A program made the position numbers and the translations under genes. From Jiangella gansuensis DSM 44835 (GTDB taxonomy: Bacteria; Actinomycetota; Actinomycetes; Jiangellales; Jiangellaceae): a DNA stretch of 64,000 nt. The DNA lies in contig NZ_KI911782.1 in NCBI RefSeq assembly GCF_000515395.1, positions 1,921,827 to 1,985,826 on the forward strand, given 5' to 3'. The notes under the pieces were generated by a model. That model made no database searches and was not told the origin of the DNA. It worked only from the letters and a program-made list of their open reading frames with translations. This document shows, piece after piece, positions 43,178 to 51,779 of this stretch. Position 1 is the first letter of the stretch. Each line of letters starts with the position of its first letter.

Positions 43178-45100
43178 TCAGCGTTTCGCGCCGCGCAGCC
43201 GCCACGTCGCCAGGACGCCGAGGAGCGCACCGGCCGCGACGCCGGCGATACCCCACAGCCAGCCGCGGTCGTCGCCGTCGCCCGCCGCTGCTGTCGCGGC
43301 CGGGTTCCCGGAGATGCGCGCGTCGTCGAAGTCCGGGACGTCCGCCGGGTCGCCGTACGAGCCGGCCCGGTCGAGCGTGGAGCCGTCGGTCCAGCCGCCG
43401 CCGGCGTCGCAGTTCATCCGGTCGCGCGCCGACACCCCGTCCATGGCCATCGACAGCGATCGCGCGGACGCCGTCGTGCCAACCGGGACCTCGACCTCCG
43501 GCACGCGCAGGCCGCCGTTCTCGCGGGAGAGGGCCAGGACGTCGTCGAGCAGATGGTTGCCGAGGGCGAGGCCGGCGAGCGCGCGGTCGTGCGTGTACGA
43601 GGTGAGCACGTCGGCGCCGTCGCCGCCCGCGGCGATCTCGTCGGCGGCCTCGGACTGCACGTCGCGCCAGTCCGCGAGGGACTGTGCCTCGAAGCCCTCG
43701 AGCGCCGCGGTGACCTCGGCGAGGTAGTCCTCGGGCCGTGAGCACGCCGCGTACATGAGGCGTTTGAACGTCTGCGTCGCGTACTCCGTGGCCTCCTGCT
43801 CCGCATACTCCGGCGACAGGTACGTCGATGACGCCTCCGCCGTGAGGTACCGGTGCTGGGTGTACTCGACGGGCAGGTCCTCGGTGCCGATCGCGATCGG
43901 GGTGTACGGAGCGGTCGCGGCCGCGGTGGGCGCCACCCACAGCGTCGCCAGCGACGGGTCGGCGAGGTCGCTGCGCAGCTCGGCGACGTGGCCGTAACCG
44001 GAGCGGTCGTCGGACCAGCGCGGGTCGCGCACGATCCGCATGACGTCCTCGAGCTTCACGGGGGCGAGCTTGGCGAACTCCTCCTCCAGCGAGACCGGGT
44101 TGCGGTACGGCGCGGGGTCCTCGGGGTCCGCGTCCTGCCCGACCGCGAACTCGGCCGTCGGGAACGGCTGGCCGTACACCTGTTGCAGGTCGAACGCGGC
44201 GTCCGTCGCCGGGTCGTACCAGCCCTGTTGCTGGGCGAACGAGACGAGGTTCGCGGAGCCGAGGAAGTCGGGGTCGGTGCCGTCGACGGCGCTGACCGGG
44301 AAGTCCTGGATGTATCCCGGGTAGGACACGCGGATCTCGTCCGGGCCGAGGCGTTCGGCCGCCCACAGGCCCGCGCCACCGGAGAACTCGATGAACACCC
44401 AGCCCTCGTTCTCGTCGGCGAACAGGTGCGAGTTGCCGCCGTACGTGCTGTAGCCGTACGTGTCGATGAGGTCGCCGAGAATCTCGACCGCCTCGCGGGC
44501 GCTGCTCGCGCGCTCCATCGCGATGCGCGACAGGTCCGAGTACTGCGGGCCGGTCTGGTCCGTGGGCGTCATGTCCCACAGTTCCTCGCGGGAGTTGGAC
44601 CACACGTCGCGGGCCGCGACGTTCTTCTCGTTCAGCCCGCCGTTGGTCAGCGGCGCGGGGAAGCCGGCGAACTCGGAGTAGTTCGACGTGATGTAGCGGA
44701 ATGTGTGCTCGACCTGCGGGATCTGCGACAGCTCGCCCGGCATGTCGGCCTCCGGCGTGACTCCGACGGTGATCGTCGACCCGGCCGGGTGGTCCTGCGC
44801 GGGCACAACCTCGACCCAGTGGCTCGACGGCTCGTGGCCGAACCCGCCGAGCATCGTGTGCCCGTCCTCGGTGAGGTCCTTGCCGACGTAGACGGCGAAC
44901 GATTTGTCCGGCTCGTCGAATGTCTCCGCCGGCGACGGCGTGCCGGGGGACGCCGGGTCGGCGCCCGGGTCAGCGACGGCCGGGTCAGCGGCGGCCGGGG
45001 CAGCGGCGGTGGCGCCAGCGAGGATGAGTGCTGCGGCCGGCGCGAGCGCGGCGGCACGGAGCAGGCGGACGGGTCGGGATCCGGGCGGTCGTCGAAGCAC
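43178..45100 (-). CDS. Secreted, membrane-anchored C69-family dipeptidase homologue
   Basis: A 640-residue exported protein. A signal peptide (LLRAAALAPAAALILAGATA) is followed by the peptidase domain and, after residue 600, an anchoring helix (GWLWGIAGVAAGALLGVLAT) with a basic tail. The domain has HTMLGGFGHEPSSHWVEVVP, PAPLTNGGLNEKNVAARDVW, TYGGNSHLFADENEGWVFIE and LLDDVLALSRENGGLRVPE typical of C69. The Ntn nucleophile Cys, at the start of CxxxxVG in the family, is Ser67 here (KSFAVYVGKD). That could be an N-terminal serine hydrolase or an inactive homologue. Function in the wall or peptide scavenging is not certain. Confidence 0.85.
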   Translation of the reverse strand: MLRRPPGSRPVRLLRAAALAPAAALILAGATAAAPAAADPAVADPGADPASPGTPSPAETFDEPDKSFAVYVGKDLTEDGHTMLGGFGHEPSSHWVEVVPAQDHPAGSTITVGVTPEADMPGELSQIPQVEHTFRYITSNYSEFAGFPAPLTNGGLNEKNVAARDVWSNSREELWDMTPTDQTGPQYSDLSRIAMERASSAREAVEILGDLIDTYGYSTYGGNSHLFADENEGWVFIEFSGGAGLWAAERLGPDEIRVSYPGYIQDFPVSAVDGTDPDFLGSANLVSFAQQQGWYDPATDAAFDLQQVYGQPFPTAEFAVGQDADPEDPAPYRNPVSLEEEFAKLAPVKLEDVMRIVRDPRWSDDRSGYGHVAELRSDLADPSLATLWVAPTAAATAPYTPIAIGTEDLPVEYTQHRYLTAEASSTYLSPEYAEQEATEYATQTFKRLMYAACSRPEDYLAEVTAALEGFEAQSLADWRDVQSEAADEIAAGGDGADVLTSYTHDRALAGLALGNHLLDDVLALSRENGGLRVPEVEVPVGTTASARSLSMAMDGVSARDRMNCDAGGGWTDGSTLDRAGSYGDPADVPDFDDARISGNPAATAAAGDGDDRGWLWGIAGVAAGALLGVLATWRLRGAKR

Positions 45101-45280
45101 GGCACTCCTGAGTTCGCGGGACGAGGACAGGACCGATCGACACTGACGGTCCCGTCTGTCCTATCAACGGGAGGCTGGGCTTTGACAAATGTCAGCGCGA
45201 TTCCTACACGCGCGAGGACTTCTGTGGCCAGATTCACGCCGGTGGGTTCGGTGGAACGGCTCGTGCGTAGGGTGAGCTTC

Positions 45281-46448
45281 ATGCCGGACACGCTTCCCCT
45301 CGTCGAGCCGTTCACTCAGCGGACCGACCCTGCGGCGCTCGACGACCTGCGCGCGCGGCTGCGTGCGACGCGCTGGCCGGACGCGCCCGAGGACGCCGGC
45401 TGGTCGCTCGGTGCCGACCTCGACTACCTGCGCGAGCTGGTGGCGTACTGGGCCGACGGGTTCGACTGGCCGGCGCGGGAAGCTGAGCTCGCCCGGTTTC
45501 CCCGCTTCCGCGTCCACCTCGATGGTCTCGGCGTCCATGTCGTGCATGCCCGGGCGGTCGCGCCGTCCGGGCCGGTGCTGCCGCTGGTGCTCAGCCACGG
45601 CTGGCCGGACTCGTCCTGGCGGTACCAGAAGGTCATCGCGCTGCTCACCGATCCGGGTGCGCACGGTGCGGACCCCGCTGACGCCTTCGACGTGGTGGTG
45701 CCGGACATGCCGGGCTTCGGGGTACTCCGATCGTCCGGCCGGCGCACCGCTGGACTCCGTCGCGGTCGCCGGCCTGTGGGCTCGGCTCATGAGCAGCCTG
45801 GGGTACGAGCGGTTCGGCGCTGCCGGTGGCGACATGGGCAGTCACGTGAGCCGTTACCTCGCGCTCGACCACCCCGATCGGGTCGTCGCCGTGCACCGCA
45901 TGGATGGCGGACTGCCGGTCTTCGCCGGCGACCCGGCCGAACTGACCCCGCAGGAGCGGGCGTGGTTCGAGGAGGTGGCGTCATGGAGCGCGTCCGAGGG
46001 CGCCTACGCCGCGATTCATCGCACGAAGCCCCAGACTGCCGCGTTCGGGCTCACCGACTCGCCGGTCGGGCTCGCCGCGTGGATCGTCGAGAAGCTGCGC
46101 GCCTGGAGCGACTGCGACGGCGACATCGAGCGGCGCTTCACCAAGGACGAGGTCCTCACGAATGTCACCGTCTACTGGCTGACCGCGACCATCGGCTCGT
46201 CGATGCGCATGTATCGCGCGAACGCCGCCATCCCGCCGGCCCAGCTGGCCCGCCGGGTCGAGGTGCCCTCCGGGTTCTCGCTGTTCGGCGGCGACGTCGT
46301 CCGTCCGCCGCGGGCGTGGCTGGAACGCAACACGAACCTGGTGCGTTTGACGGAGCCCCCGCGCGGCGGGCACTTCGCGCCGTTCGAGGAGCCGGAGCTC
46401 TACGCGCAGGAGCTGCGCGAGTTCTTCCGCCCGTACCGGAATCTCTGA
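45281..46448 (+). pseudogene. Epoxide hydrolase, single-base frameshift
   Basis: An alpha/beta-hydrolase epoxide hydrolase of about 388 residues split in two frames. The first frame from ATG 45281 carries the EHN domain (PFTQRTDPAALDDLRARLRA, WREL-like loop) and HGWPDSSWRYQKVIALL. At the run gggg near 45718-45721 one extra G shifts the frame after VVVPDMPGFG. The rest, GYSDRPAGAPLDSVAVAGLW, nucleophile GGDMGSHVSRYLALDHPDRV, then LTNVTVYWLTATIGSSMRMY and the catalytic His in PPRGGHFAPFEEPELY, is in the next frame to TGA 46448. All catalytic residues survive. A homopolymer slip, phase variation or sequencing error are all possible. Confidence 0.85.
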
Positions 46449-46451
46449 GGG

Positions 46452-46509
46452 CCTTGATCATGGCGCTGTTCGTCCTGCTGTAGCGACGAATGCAGCGCCA
46501 TGATCAAGG
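46452..46509. terminator. 17-bp perfect hairpin with TGATCA stem between convergent genes
   Basis: CCTTGATCATGGCGCTG (46452-46468) pairs perfectly with CAGCGCCATGATCAAGG (46493-46509). The 24-base loop itself holds TTCGTC/GACGAA pairs. It starts 4 bases after the epoxide hydrolase stop and ends 14 bases before that of the beta-propeller gene, so it serves both. It shares its core with the hairpin at 26170-26233. Confidence 0.75.
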
Positions 46510-46522
46510 TTCACCCGCGGTC

Positions 46523-48775
46523 CTAGTGCGAATAGCTGCCGAGCGGGGTGGAGTTCCAAGCGTCGTCGATCGCGCGGTACTCCACGGTCTGCCCCGAGCG
46601 CAGCAGGACCGGCCGGGTGTACTCGGTCCAGGCCCCGCCGTCCACGCGGACGTGGATCACCGGGGTGGCGTCCGTGTCGTCGGCGGCCCGCAGCCGGACG
46701 ACGGCGGCGCGCGCCTGCGACGGGGTGACCGAGATGGAGATCTCCGGCGCGGTGGTGTCGTCCGGCAGCGGGTAGCGCAGCAGCCGGGTGGCCCCGCCGA
46801 CGAGGTAGAGGTCGCCGTAGCGGTCCTGGGCGAGCTCGTGCAGCCGGTCGGCCGGGTCGTCGCTGTCGCCGCCGTACAGGGTGGTGACCTCCTCGGTGAT
46901 CTGGTCGATCACGACGAGCCGGTTCGCGGTGGAGGCGAACAGGCGGCCGTGGTCGAACAGCAACCGGTGGTCGTCGCCGTAGCGGTCGGCGTCGGCGTCG
47001 GGGTCGGTGCCCGGTGCGACGTCGATGGTGCGGATCGTCTCGCGGGACTCCAGGTCGAACTCGAAGACGGTGGAGTTCCCGGCGATGCCCCACAGGTGGC
47101 CGTCGGCGTCGAGGGCGAGGCCGGAGACCGTCGGCTCACCCGGCACCGGGGCGACCTCCCACAACGTCTGGCCGGTCGCCGGGTCCCAGGCGAACAACAG
47201 GCCTTCCTCCGTCACCGGGTCCACGCCGTAACCGCCCTGGATGGACGTGCCGCCGAGCAGGACGCCGTCGTGCTCGACGAGCGACACCGGAGTCTGATTC
47301 TCGATGACGTTGCGGAACACCTCGTGGGTGCCGGCGTCGGGCTGCCAGAGCGTGATGGCGCCGCCGTGCCGGCCGCCGGTCGGCACCGAGGCGACCGCGA
47401 CGGTGCCGGGTTGCGACGTGAGCTCGACGAACGACTGCGGGCGGCTCTGCTCATCGCCGATCACCAGCGGATTGGCCGGGTTGCTGCCGCTCTGCCAGGG
47501 CTGCGACGGGTCGTAGTGGTACAGCGAGCCCTGCGGGTAGCGGCCGAAGACGAGGGTGTCGCCGAACGTGCCGAAGCCCTCGACCTGGCTGGTGCCGGTG
47601 AGCAGCTCGAAGCCGTCCCCGTCCGGGTTGTAGCGGCCCATGCCGGGCGGGCTGAGGTAGGCGCCGGTGTAGATGTTCCCGTCCGGCCCGGCGCCGAGGC
47701 TGATGATCTGGGCGCCGGCGCCGAGCAGCTGCGGGACCTGGTACGAGGACTTGCCGGTGGCCGGGTTGAAGGCGTAGGTGCGGCCCTCGTTCCAGTAGGT
47801 GAGCGCCAGCCACGGGCCGGTGCCGTCGCGGTCGATCCAGCCCCAGGACTCCGGCGCCGCGCCCGGCCGCCAGCTGGTGGCGGTGCGCTGGCGGGTGGTC
47901 AGGTCGTACCGGGTCACGGTGCCGCCGAGGCGCAGGTAGACGCTGTTGGGGTCGTCGGGGTGCGGCTGCGACACCCGCGCGCTGGCGTTCGTGAACCGGT
48001 CCACCCACTCACCGGTGTCGACGTTCAGCACGTGCATGTTCGCGGTGCTGACGAACAGCAGGTTGGCCCGCAGATCGAGCGCGGTGATGTTGTTGGCCGA
48101 GTGCCCCGCCGGCATCTCGATCTCGGTGAACTGACCGCCGGCCCGGTCGTACTCCAGCAGCCGGGCGTTCGACTCGGTGCCGACGTAGACGGTGTCGCCG
48201 GCCGGTTCGATCGACTTGATGTACTGCTCACCCTCGGCGGCCTGGCCGTGGTCGGTGATCTCGAGGGTGTCGGGGTCCATCGAGTACAGCCGGCCGCCCG
48301 GGTAGGTGCCGAACCAGACGGTGTTCTCGTGGTCGACGGCCATCGACCAGACCCGCTGGCCCTCGGGGGCGGGCCCGAGGTACTCGACCTCGGTGCCGCC
48401 CGGCACGTAGCGGTAGAGGTGGCTGATGTCGGAGGTGGCGAAGTAGATGGTGCCGTCGACGGGGGACTGGCCGAGCGTGCGCTGGCTGGAGTTGCCGTAG
48501 GGCACCCGGGTCTGCAGCACGTTCTCGTTGGTGCGCAGGTCGACAACGGTGAACTCCGCCGTCGTCGTCGGATTCCCGGACACCACGTAGTAACCCAGCG
48601 GCGTACCGTCCGGTGCTTCGCCGATCGCGGAGCTGAGTGTCTGGACCTTGTGCACCGGCTCGCCGAGGTCGACGACGGGGCTGTCGTCGGCCTCCGCGGC
48701 GTTCCCGGCCGATGTCCCGGCCATCACCATGGCCACTGCCGCCGCGGCGGCCATGACACGTGGAGCTCTCACCAT
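46523..48775 (-). CDS. Secreted beta-propeller protein
   Basis: A 750-residue exported protein. A signal peptide (MAAAAAVAMVMAGTSAGNAA) is followed by about eight propeller blades of the PQQ/NHL/YVTN type; repeated patterns are VWSMAVDHENTVWFGTYPGG, TVYVGTESNARLLEYDRAGG and LVFGRYPQGSLYHYDPSQPW. A C-terminal Ig-like/OmpL47-type domain (PEISISVTPSQARAAVVRLR, GGAWTEYTRPVLLRSGQTVE) closes it. No enzymatic residues are obvious. Such proteins bind carbohydrates or act as carriers. The gene is monocistronic. Confidence 0.82.
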   Translation of the reverse strand: MVRAPRVMAAAAAVAMVMAGTSAGNAAEADDSPVVDLGEPVHKVQTLSSAIGEAPDGTPLGYYVVSGNPTTTAEFTVVDLRTNENVLQTRVPYGNSSQRTLGQSPVDGTIYFATSDISHLYRYVPGGTEVEYLGPAPEGQRVWSMAVDHENTVWFGTYPGGRLYSMDPDTLEITDHGQAAEGEQYIKSIEPAGDTVYVGTESNARLLEYDRAGGQFTEIEMPAGHSANNITALDLRANLLFVSTANMHVLNVDTGEWVDRFTNASARVSQPHPDDPNSVYLRLGGTVTRYDLTTRQRTATSWRPGAAPESWGWIDRDGTGPWLALTYWNEGRTYAFNPATGKSSYQVPQLLGAGAQIISLGAGPDGNIYTGAYLSPPGMGRYNPDGDGFELLTGTSQVEGFGTFGDTLVFGRYPQGSLYHYDPSQPWQSGSNPANPLVIGDEQSRPQSFVELTSQPGTVAVASVPTGGRHGGAITLWQPDAGTHEVFRNVIENQTPVSLVEHDGVLLGGTSIQGGYGVDPVTEEGLLFAWDPATGQTLWEVAPVPGEPTVSGLALDADGHLWGIAGNSTVFEFDLESRETIRTIDVAPGTDPDADADRYGDDHRLLFDHGRLFASTANRLVVIDQITEEVTTLYGGDSDDPADRLHELAQDRYGDLYLVGGATRLLRYPLPDDTTAPEISISVTPSQARAAVVRLRAADDTDATPVIHVRVDGGAWTEYTRPVLLRSGQTVEYRAIDDAWNSTPLGSYSH

Positions 48776-48872
48776 GTCGATCCCCTCTGCGTCCTTGACG
48801 AATTTGGGAGCAGACCGAAATCTAGCGCCATGTCACGATTCGCGCGAGCCCCCGTCCGGACGGCGGAGACGA

Positions 48873-49712
48873 TCAGTCGGCGCGGCGGCGCTCGAGGGTG
48901 ACGGTGTCGTGCCAGACGCCGTCACGTTGGGCGATGCGTTCGCGGATGCCGACGGTGCGGTATCCGCCCTGGTGGTGCAGGGCGAGGCTGGCCCGGTTCT
49001 CGGTGAAGATCGAGGTCTGCAGCGTCCAGAGGCCGTCACTGTCGGCGGCGGTGACCTGCCGGTGCAACAGGGCCTTGCCGACGCCGCGGCCGCGGTAGTC
49101 CTGGTCGACGTAGATGGACGTCTCGCCGACGCCGCGATAGCACTCGCGGTCGGACACGGGGGAGACGGAGGTCCAGCCGACGACGTCGCCGTCGATCTCG
49201 GCGACCCAGCGGTGCCCGGGTAGCCAGCGCGCCGCGAGCCGGCTGCTGGGCGGCACGGAGGTCTCGAAGGTGGCGAGGCCGGTGGCGATGCCGTCGCCGT
49301 AGATGCGCCGCACGGCCGGCCAGTCCTCCTCGCGCAGCTCCCGGATCGTGACGTCGGCCGGCACGTCGTCGGGGCAGGAGGGCCGCGTCGCGCCGGTGAC
49401 ACCCATGACGACGTCGGCCATGTGCGGCAGCCCCGTGCAGCACGCTTCGTTGACGGTGACCCTGGTACTGGTGCCCACCCGTTCGACGTGGACGAACCCG
49501 ACGTCGGCGAGCTTGCGGACGTGGTGGGAGCAGGTGGACTGGCTGACGCCGAGCAGCCCGGCGAGCTCACCGACGGTCATGCCTCCGGCCGCGGTGGCCA
49601 CGGCGTGCAGGACGCGGACGCGGGTCGGGTCGGCCAGGCAGGCGAAGCACTCGGCGTAGTCCGCGGCGGCCCCGGCCTGGAGCAGCTGCGGCGGGGCGGC
49701 GGTGGTCGTCAT
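48873..49712 (-). CDS. ArsR repressor fused to GNAT acetyltransferase (ArsN-like)
   Basis: A 279-residue fusion. Residues 1-110 form an ArsR-family winged helix (CLADPTRVRVLHAVATAAGG, LAGLLGVSQSTCSHHVRKLA, GFVHVERVGTSTRVTVN), with Cys at ECFACLADP, EACCTG and SCPDD as possible As(III) ligands. Residues 115-279 are a GNAT enzyme of the phosphinothricin/arsinothricin type: IRELREEDWPAVRRIYGDGI, HRWVAEIDGDVVGWTSVSP, ETSIYVDQDYRGRGVGKALL with the CoA-binding QDYRGRGVG, and NRASLALHHQGGYRTVGIRE. Fused ArsR-ArsN1 proteins are known from ars operons; acetylation of arsinothricin is the likely activity. Two palindromes lie in its upstream interval. Intact. Confidence 0.92.
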   Translation of the reverse strand: MTTTAAPPQLLQAGAAADYAECFACLADPTRVRVLHAVATAAGGMTVGELAGLLGVSQSTCSHHVRKLADVGFVHVERVGTSTRVTVNEACCTGLPHMADVVMGVTGATRPSCPDDVPADVTIRELREEDWPAVRRIYGDGIATGLATFETSVPPSSRLAARWLPGHRWVAEIDGDVVGWTSVSPVSDRECYRGVGETSIYVDQDYRGRGVGKALLHRQVTAADSDGLWTLQTSIFTENRASLALHHQGGYRTVGIRERIAQRDGVWHDTVTLERRRAD

Positions 49713-49723
49713 GCCGGGAGTTT

Positions 49724-49739
49724 ATCGATCGTTGTCGAT
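49724..49739. promoter_or_regulatory. Candidate ArsR operator, near the arsR-arsN start
   Basis: ATCGA, 6 bases, TCGAT: a perfect inverted repeat 12 bases upstream of the ArsR-GNAT start codon. The same pattern recurs at 49784-49799. Confidence 0.65.
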
Positions 49740-49782
49740 GGTTGTCAGCGTCGGAGGCGGCGGATATGGTCGGCTCGGCAAG

Positions 49783-49800
49783 CATCGACAGGTATCGATG
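49783..49800. promoter_or_regulatory. Candidate ArsR operator, near the flavoprotein start
   Basis: CATCGA, 6 bases, TCGATG: a perfect inverted repeat ending at the ribosome binding site AAGGAGAT (49801) of the flavoprotein gene. The core and spacing equal those of the site at 49724, so one repressor could control both genes. Confidence 0.65.
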
Positions 49801-49814
49801 AAGGAGATCCGGTC

Positions 49815-51143
49815 ATGACGTACCCGGTCGTGGTGGTCGGCGCAGGCCCGATAGGGCTCGCGGCGGCGGCCGAGCTGGTGGAGCGCGAGGTCGACGTCGT
49901 GGTGTTGGAGCAGGGCGACGCCGCCGGCCGCGCGGTCTCGGAATGGGGACACGTGCGGTTGTTCTCGCCGTGGCGGGAGCTGGTGGCGCCGGCGGCTGCT
50001 CGCCTGCTGGAGCGGGCCGGGTGGGCCCGTCCCGCGGCGGACCGGTACCCCACCGGCGCGGAGTGGGCCAGCCAGTACCTCCGGCCGCTGGCCGCGGCTC
50101 TGGGGGAGCGGGTGCGGTTCGGTGCCGAGGTCGTCGGCGTGGCCCGCCGCGGCCGCGACCGGGTGGTTGACGCCGGCCGCGACACCGAGCCGCTGACCGT
50201 TCACCTGCGGCTGTCCGACGGGCGCGAGGTGCGGGTGCTCGCCCGCGGCGTGGTCGACGCGTCGGGCACCTGGGGCTCTCCCAACCCCATCGGCGGCGAC
50301 GGGCTGCCCGCGCTCGGCGAGGCGGCGGCCGCCGGGACGGGGCGGTTGAGCTACCGCGGCCCCGACCTGTCGCTCCCCGAGGTGCGGGGGCGCTTCGCCG
50401 GCCGCCACGTCGTCGTCGCCGGTAGCGGCCACTCCGCCCAGACCGCTCTCGTCGCGTTGGCGCGGCTGGCGGAGGAGGTCGACGGCACCACGGTGACCTG
50501 GGTGGTGCGCCGGGGCAGCGTCGGCGACACCTTCGGTGGGGGCGACGCCGACCAGCTGCCCGCCCGTGGCGCGCTGGGGCAGCGGGCCCGGCAGGCTGTC
50601 GAGGCCGGCCGGGTGCGGGTGGTGACCGGCTTCCGCACCGAGGCCGTCGAGCCGCTGCCCGGCGGCCGGCTGCGGTTGACGTCCGTGGACGGGCACACCG
50701 TCGACGACGTCGACCGGGTGGTCGTGCTGACCGGGATGCGCCCGGACCTGTCCTGGCTCTCCGAGCTGCGGCTCGAGCTCGACGCCACCTTGCAGGCACC
50801 GGTGAAGCTGGCTCCCATGATCGACCCGAACGTCCACTCCTGCGGCAGCGTCGCGCCGCATGGCGTGGCCGAGCTCGCCCACCCCGAACCAGGCGTCTAC
50901 CTGGCCGGGATGAAGAGCTACGGCCGGGCGCCGACGTTCCTGGCGTTGGCCGGCTACGAGCAGGTCAGGAGCATCGCCGCGGACCTGGCCGGGGACCGCG
51001 CCGCTGCCCGGCGGGTGGAGCTGACGCTGCCGGAATCCGGCGTCTGCGGCGGCTCCGGAGACTACGACGGCGACGGCGGCGGGTGCTGCGGGACCCCGGC
51101 CGGCCCGGAGATCCTCACGCTCGACCCACCGGCGCGTCGATAG
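49815..51143 (+). CDS. Flavin-dependent monooxygenase-like protein with Cys-rich tail (ArsO-like)
   Basis: A 442-residue FAD/NAD(P) protein divergent from the arsenical regulator. The FAD fold is VVVVGAGPIGLAAAAELVER, the flavin-monooxygenase region WGHVRLFSPWRELVAPAAAR, the NADP fold HVVVAGSGHSAQTALVALAR near residue 200, and YLAGMKSYGRAPTFLALAGY near the end. After residue 400 there is a tail with SGVCGGSGDYDG and a CCG motif, Cys/Gly-rich, which might bind As(III). Members of this group occur in ars clusters (ArsO). AAGGAGAT lies 6 bases before ATG 49815. Oxidation of an arsenical is the probable role. Confidence 0.88.
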   Translation: MTYPVVVVGAGPIGLAAAAELVEREVDVVVLEQGDAAGRAVSEWGHVRLFSPWRELVAPAAARLLERAGWARPAADRYPTGAEWASQYLRPLAAALGERVRFGAEVVGVARRGRDRVVDAGRDTEPLTVHLRLSDGREVRVLARGVVDASGTWGSPNPIGGDGLPALGEAAAAGTGRLSYRGPDLSLPEVRGRFAGRHVVVAGSGHSAQTALVALARLAEEVDGTTVTWVVRRGSVGDTFGGGDADQLPARGALGQRARQAVEAGRVRVVTGFRTEAVEPLPGGRLRLTSVDGHTVDDVDRVVVLTGMRPDLSWLSELRLELDATLQAPVKLAPMIDPNVHSCGSVAPHGVAELAHPEPGVYLAGMKSYGRAPTFLALAGYEQVRSIAADLAGDRAAARRVELTLPESGVCGGSGDYDGDGGGCCGTPAGPEILTLDPPARR

Positions 51144-51153
51144 AGTCGACGCC

Positions 51154-51762
51154 ATGGTCGACAGCAACTCCGACGAGCGGCGTGCCCTGCAACGCGTCTC
51201 CGACGCCGACCGGGAGAGCGTGGCCGAGCGGGTCCGCGCCGCCGCGTCGGACGGGCGGCTCGGCCTGGACGAACTGGACGAGCGGCTCGGCGCGGCCCTC
51301 GCGGCGCGCACCCACGGCGAGTTGAGCGCCGTCGTCGCCGACCTCGGTGACGACGACACCAGTGCGCCGGTCGCGAAGCGCGACCCGGAGGTCATCTCGG
51401 CCCAGGGTTCGAACGTGGAACGAGTCGGCCGCTGGGTGGTGCCCGAACGCCTGACGGTGCCGGTCTCGATGTCGTCGGTCGTGCTGGATTTCATGGAGGC
51501 GACCTTCACCGGCCGGGAATGTCACGTGACGGTCGACCTGTCGGCTGCCAGCCTGAACATCGTGGTGCCCGACGACATCGCCGTCGAGGTGAACGCCGAA
51601 CCGTCGATGTCCAGCGTCAACCTTCGGCGTCACGATCACCCGGTGTCGCCGCGCGTGGTGGTGCGTGTCGACGGCGAGCTCAGCGCCAGCAGCATGAACG
51701 TCTCCGGGCCGGGCTGGTGGCGGCGCCGGAAGCTGCGCAAGGCGGCGAAGCGCGCGCGGTGA
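51154..51762 (+). CDS. DUF1707 protein with LiaF-like domain
   Basis: A 202-residue cytoplasmic or membrane-peripheral protein. The N-terminal DUF1707 (SHOCT-like) domain reads VSDADRESVAERVRAAASDG, LGLDELDERLGAALAARTHG. The C-terminal part is a LiaF-like beta-rich domain (VSMSSVVLDFMEATFTGREC, HVTVDLSAASLNIVVPDDIA) seen in cell-envelope stress sensors. It ends in an Arg/Lys tail. No membrane helix. It lies tandem with the flavoprotein (10 bases apart) and may be cotranscribed, yet the domain suggests envelope sensing. Confidence 0.85.
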   Translation: MVDSNSDERRALQRVSDADRESVAERVRAAASDGRLGLDELDERLGAALAARTHGELSAVVADLGDDDTSAPVAKRDPEVISAQGSNVERVGRWVVPERLTVPVSMSSVVLDFMEATFTGRECHVTVDLSAASLNIVVPDDIAVEVNAEPSMSSVNLRRHDHPVSPRVVVRVDGELSASSMNVSGPGWWRRRKLRKAAKRAR

Positions 51763-51779
51763 CATCCGGCCGGCGGGTG

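Noticed and set aside
46490..48901. 800-codon plus-strand open frame opposite the beta-propeller gene
   Set aside because: No domain seen; the opposite strand has a signal peptide and regular blade repeats.
49722..51509. 595-codon minus-strand open frame across the flavoprotein gene
   Set aside because: It runs through both operators and antisense to well-conserved FAD motifs; composition is that of a shadow frame.
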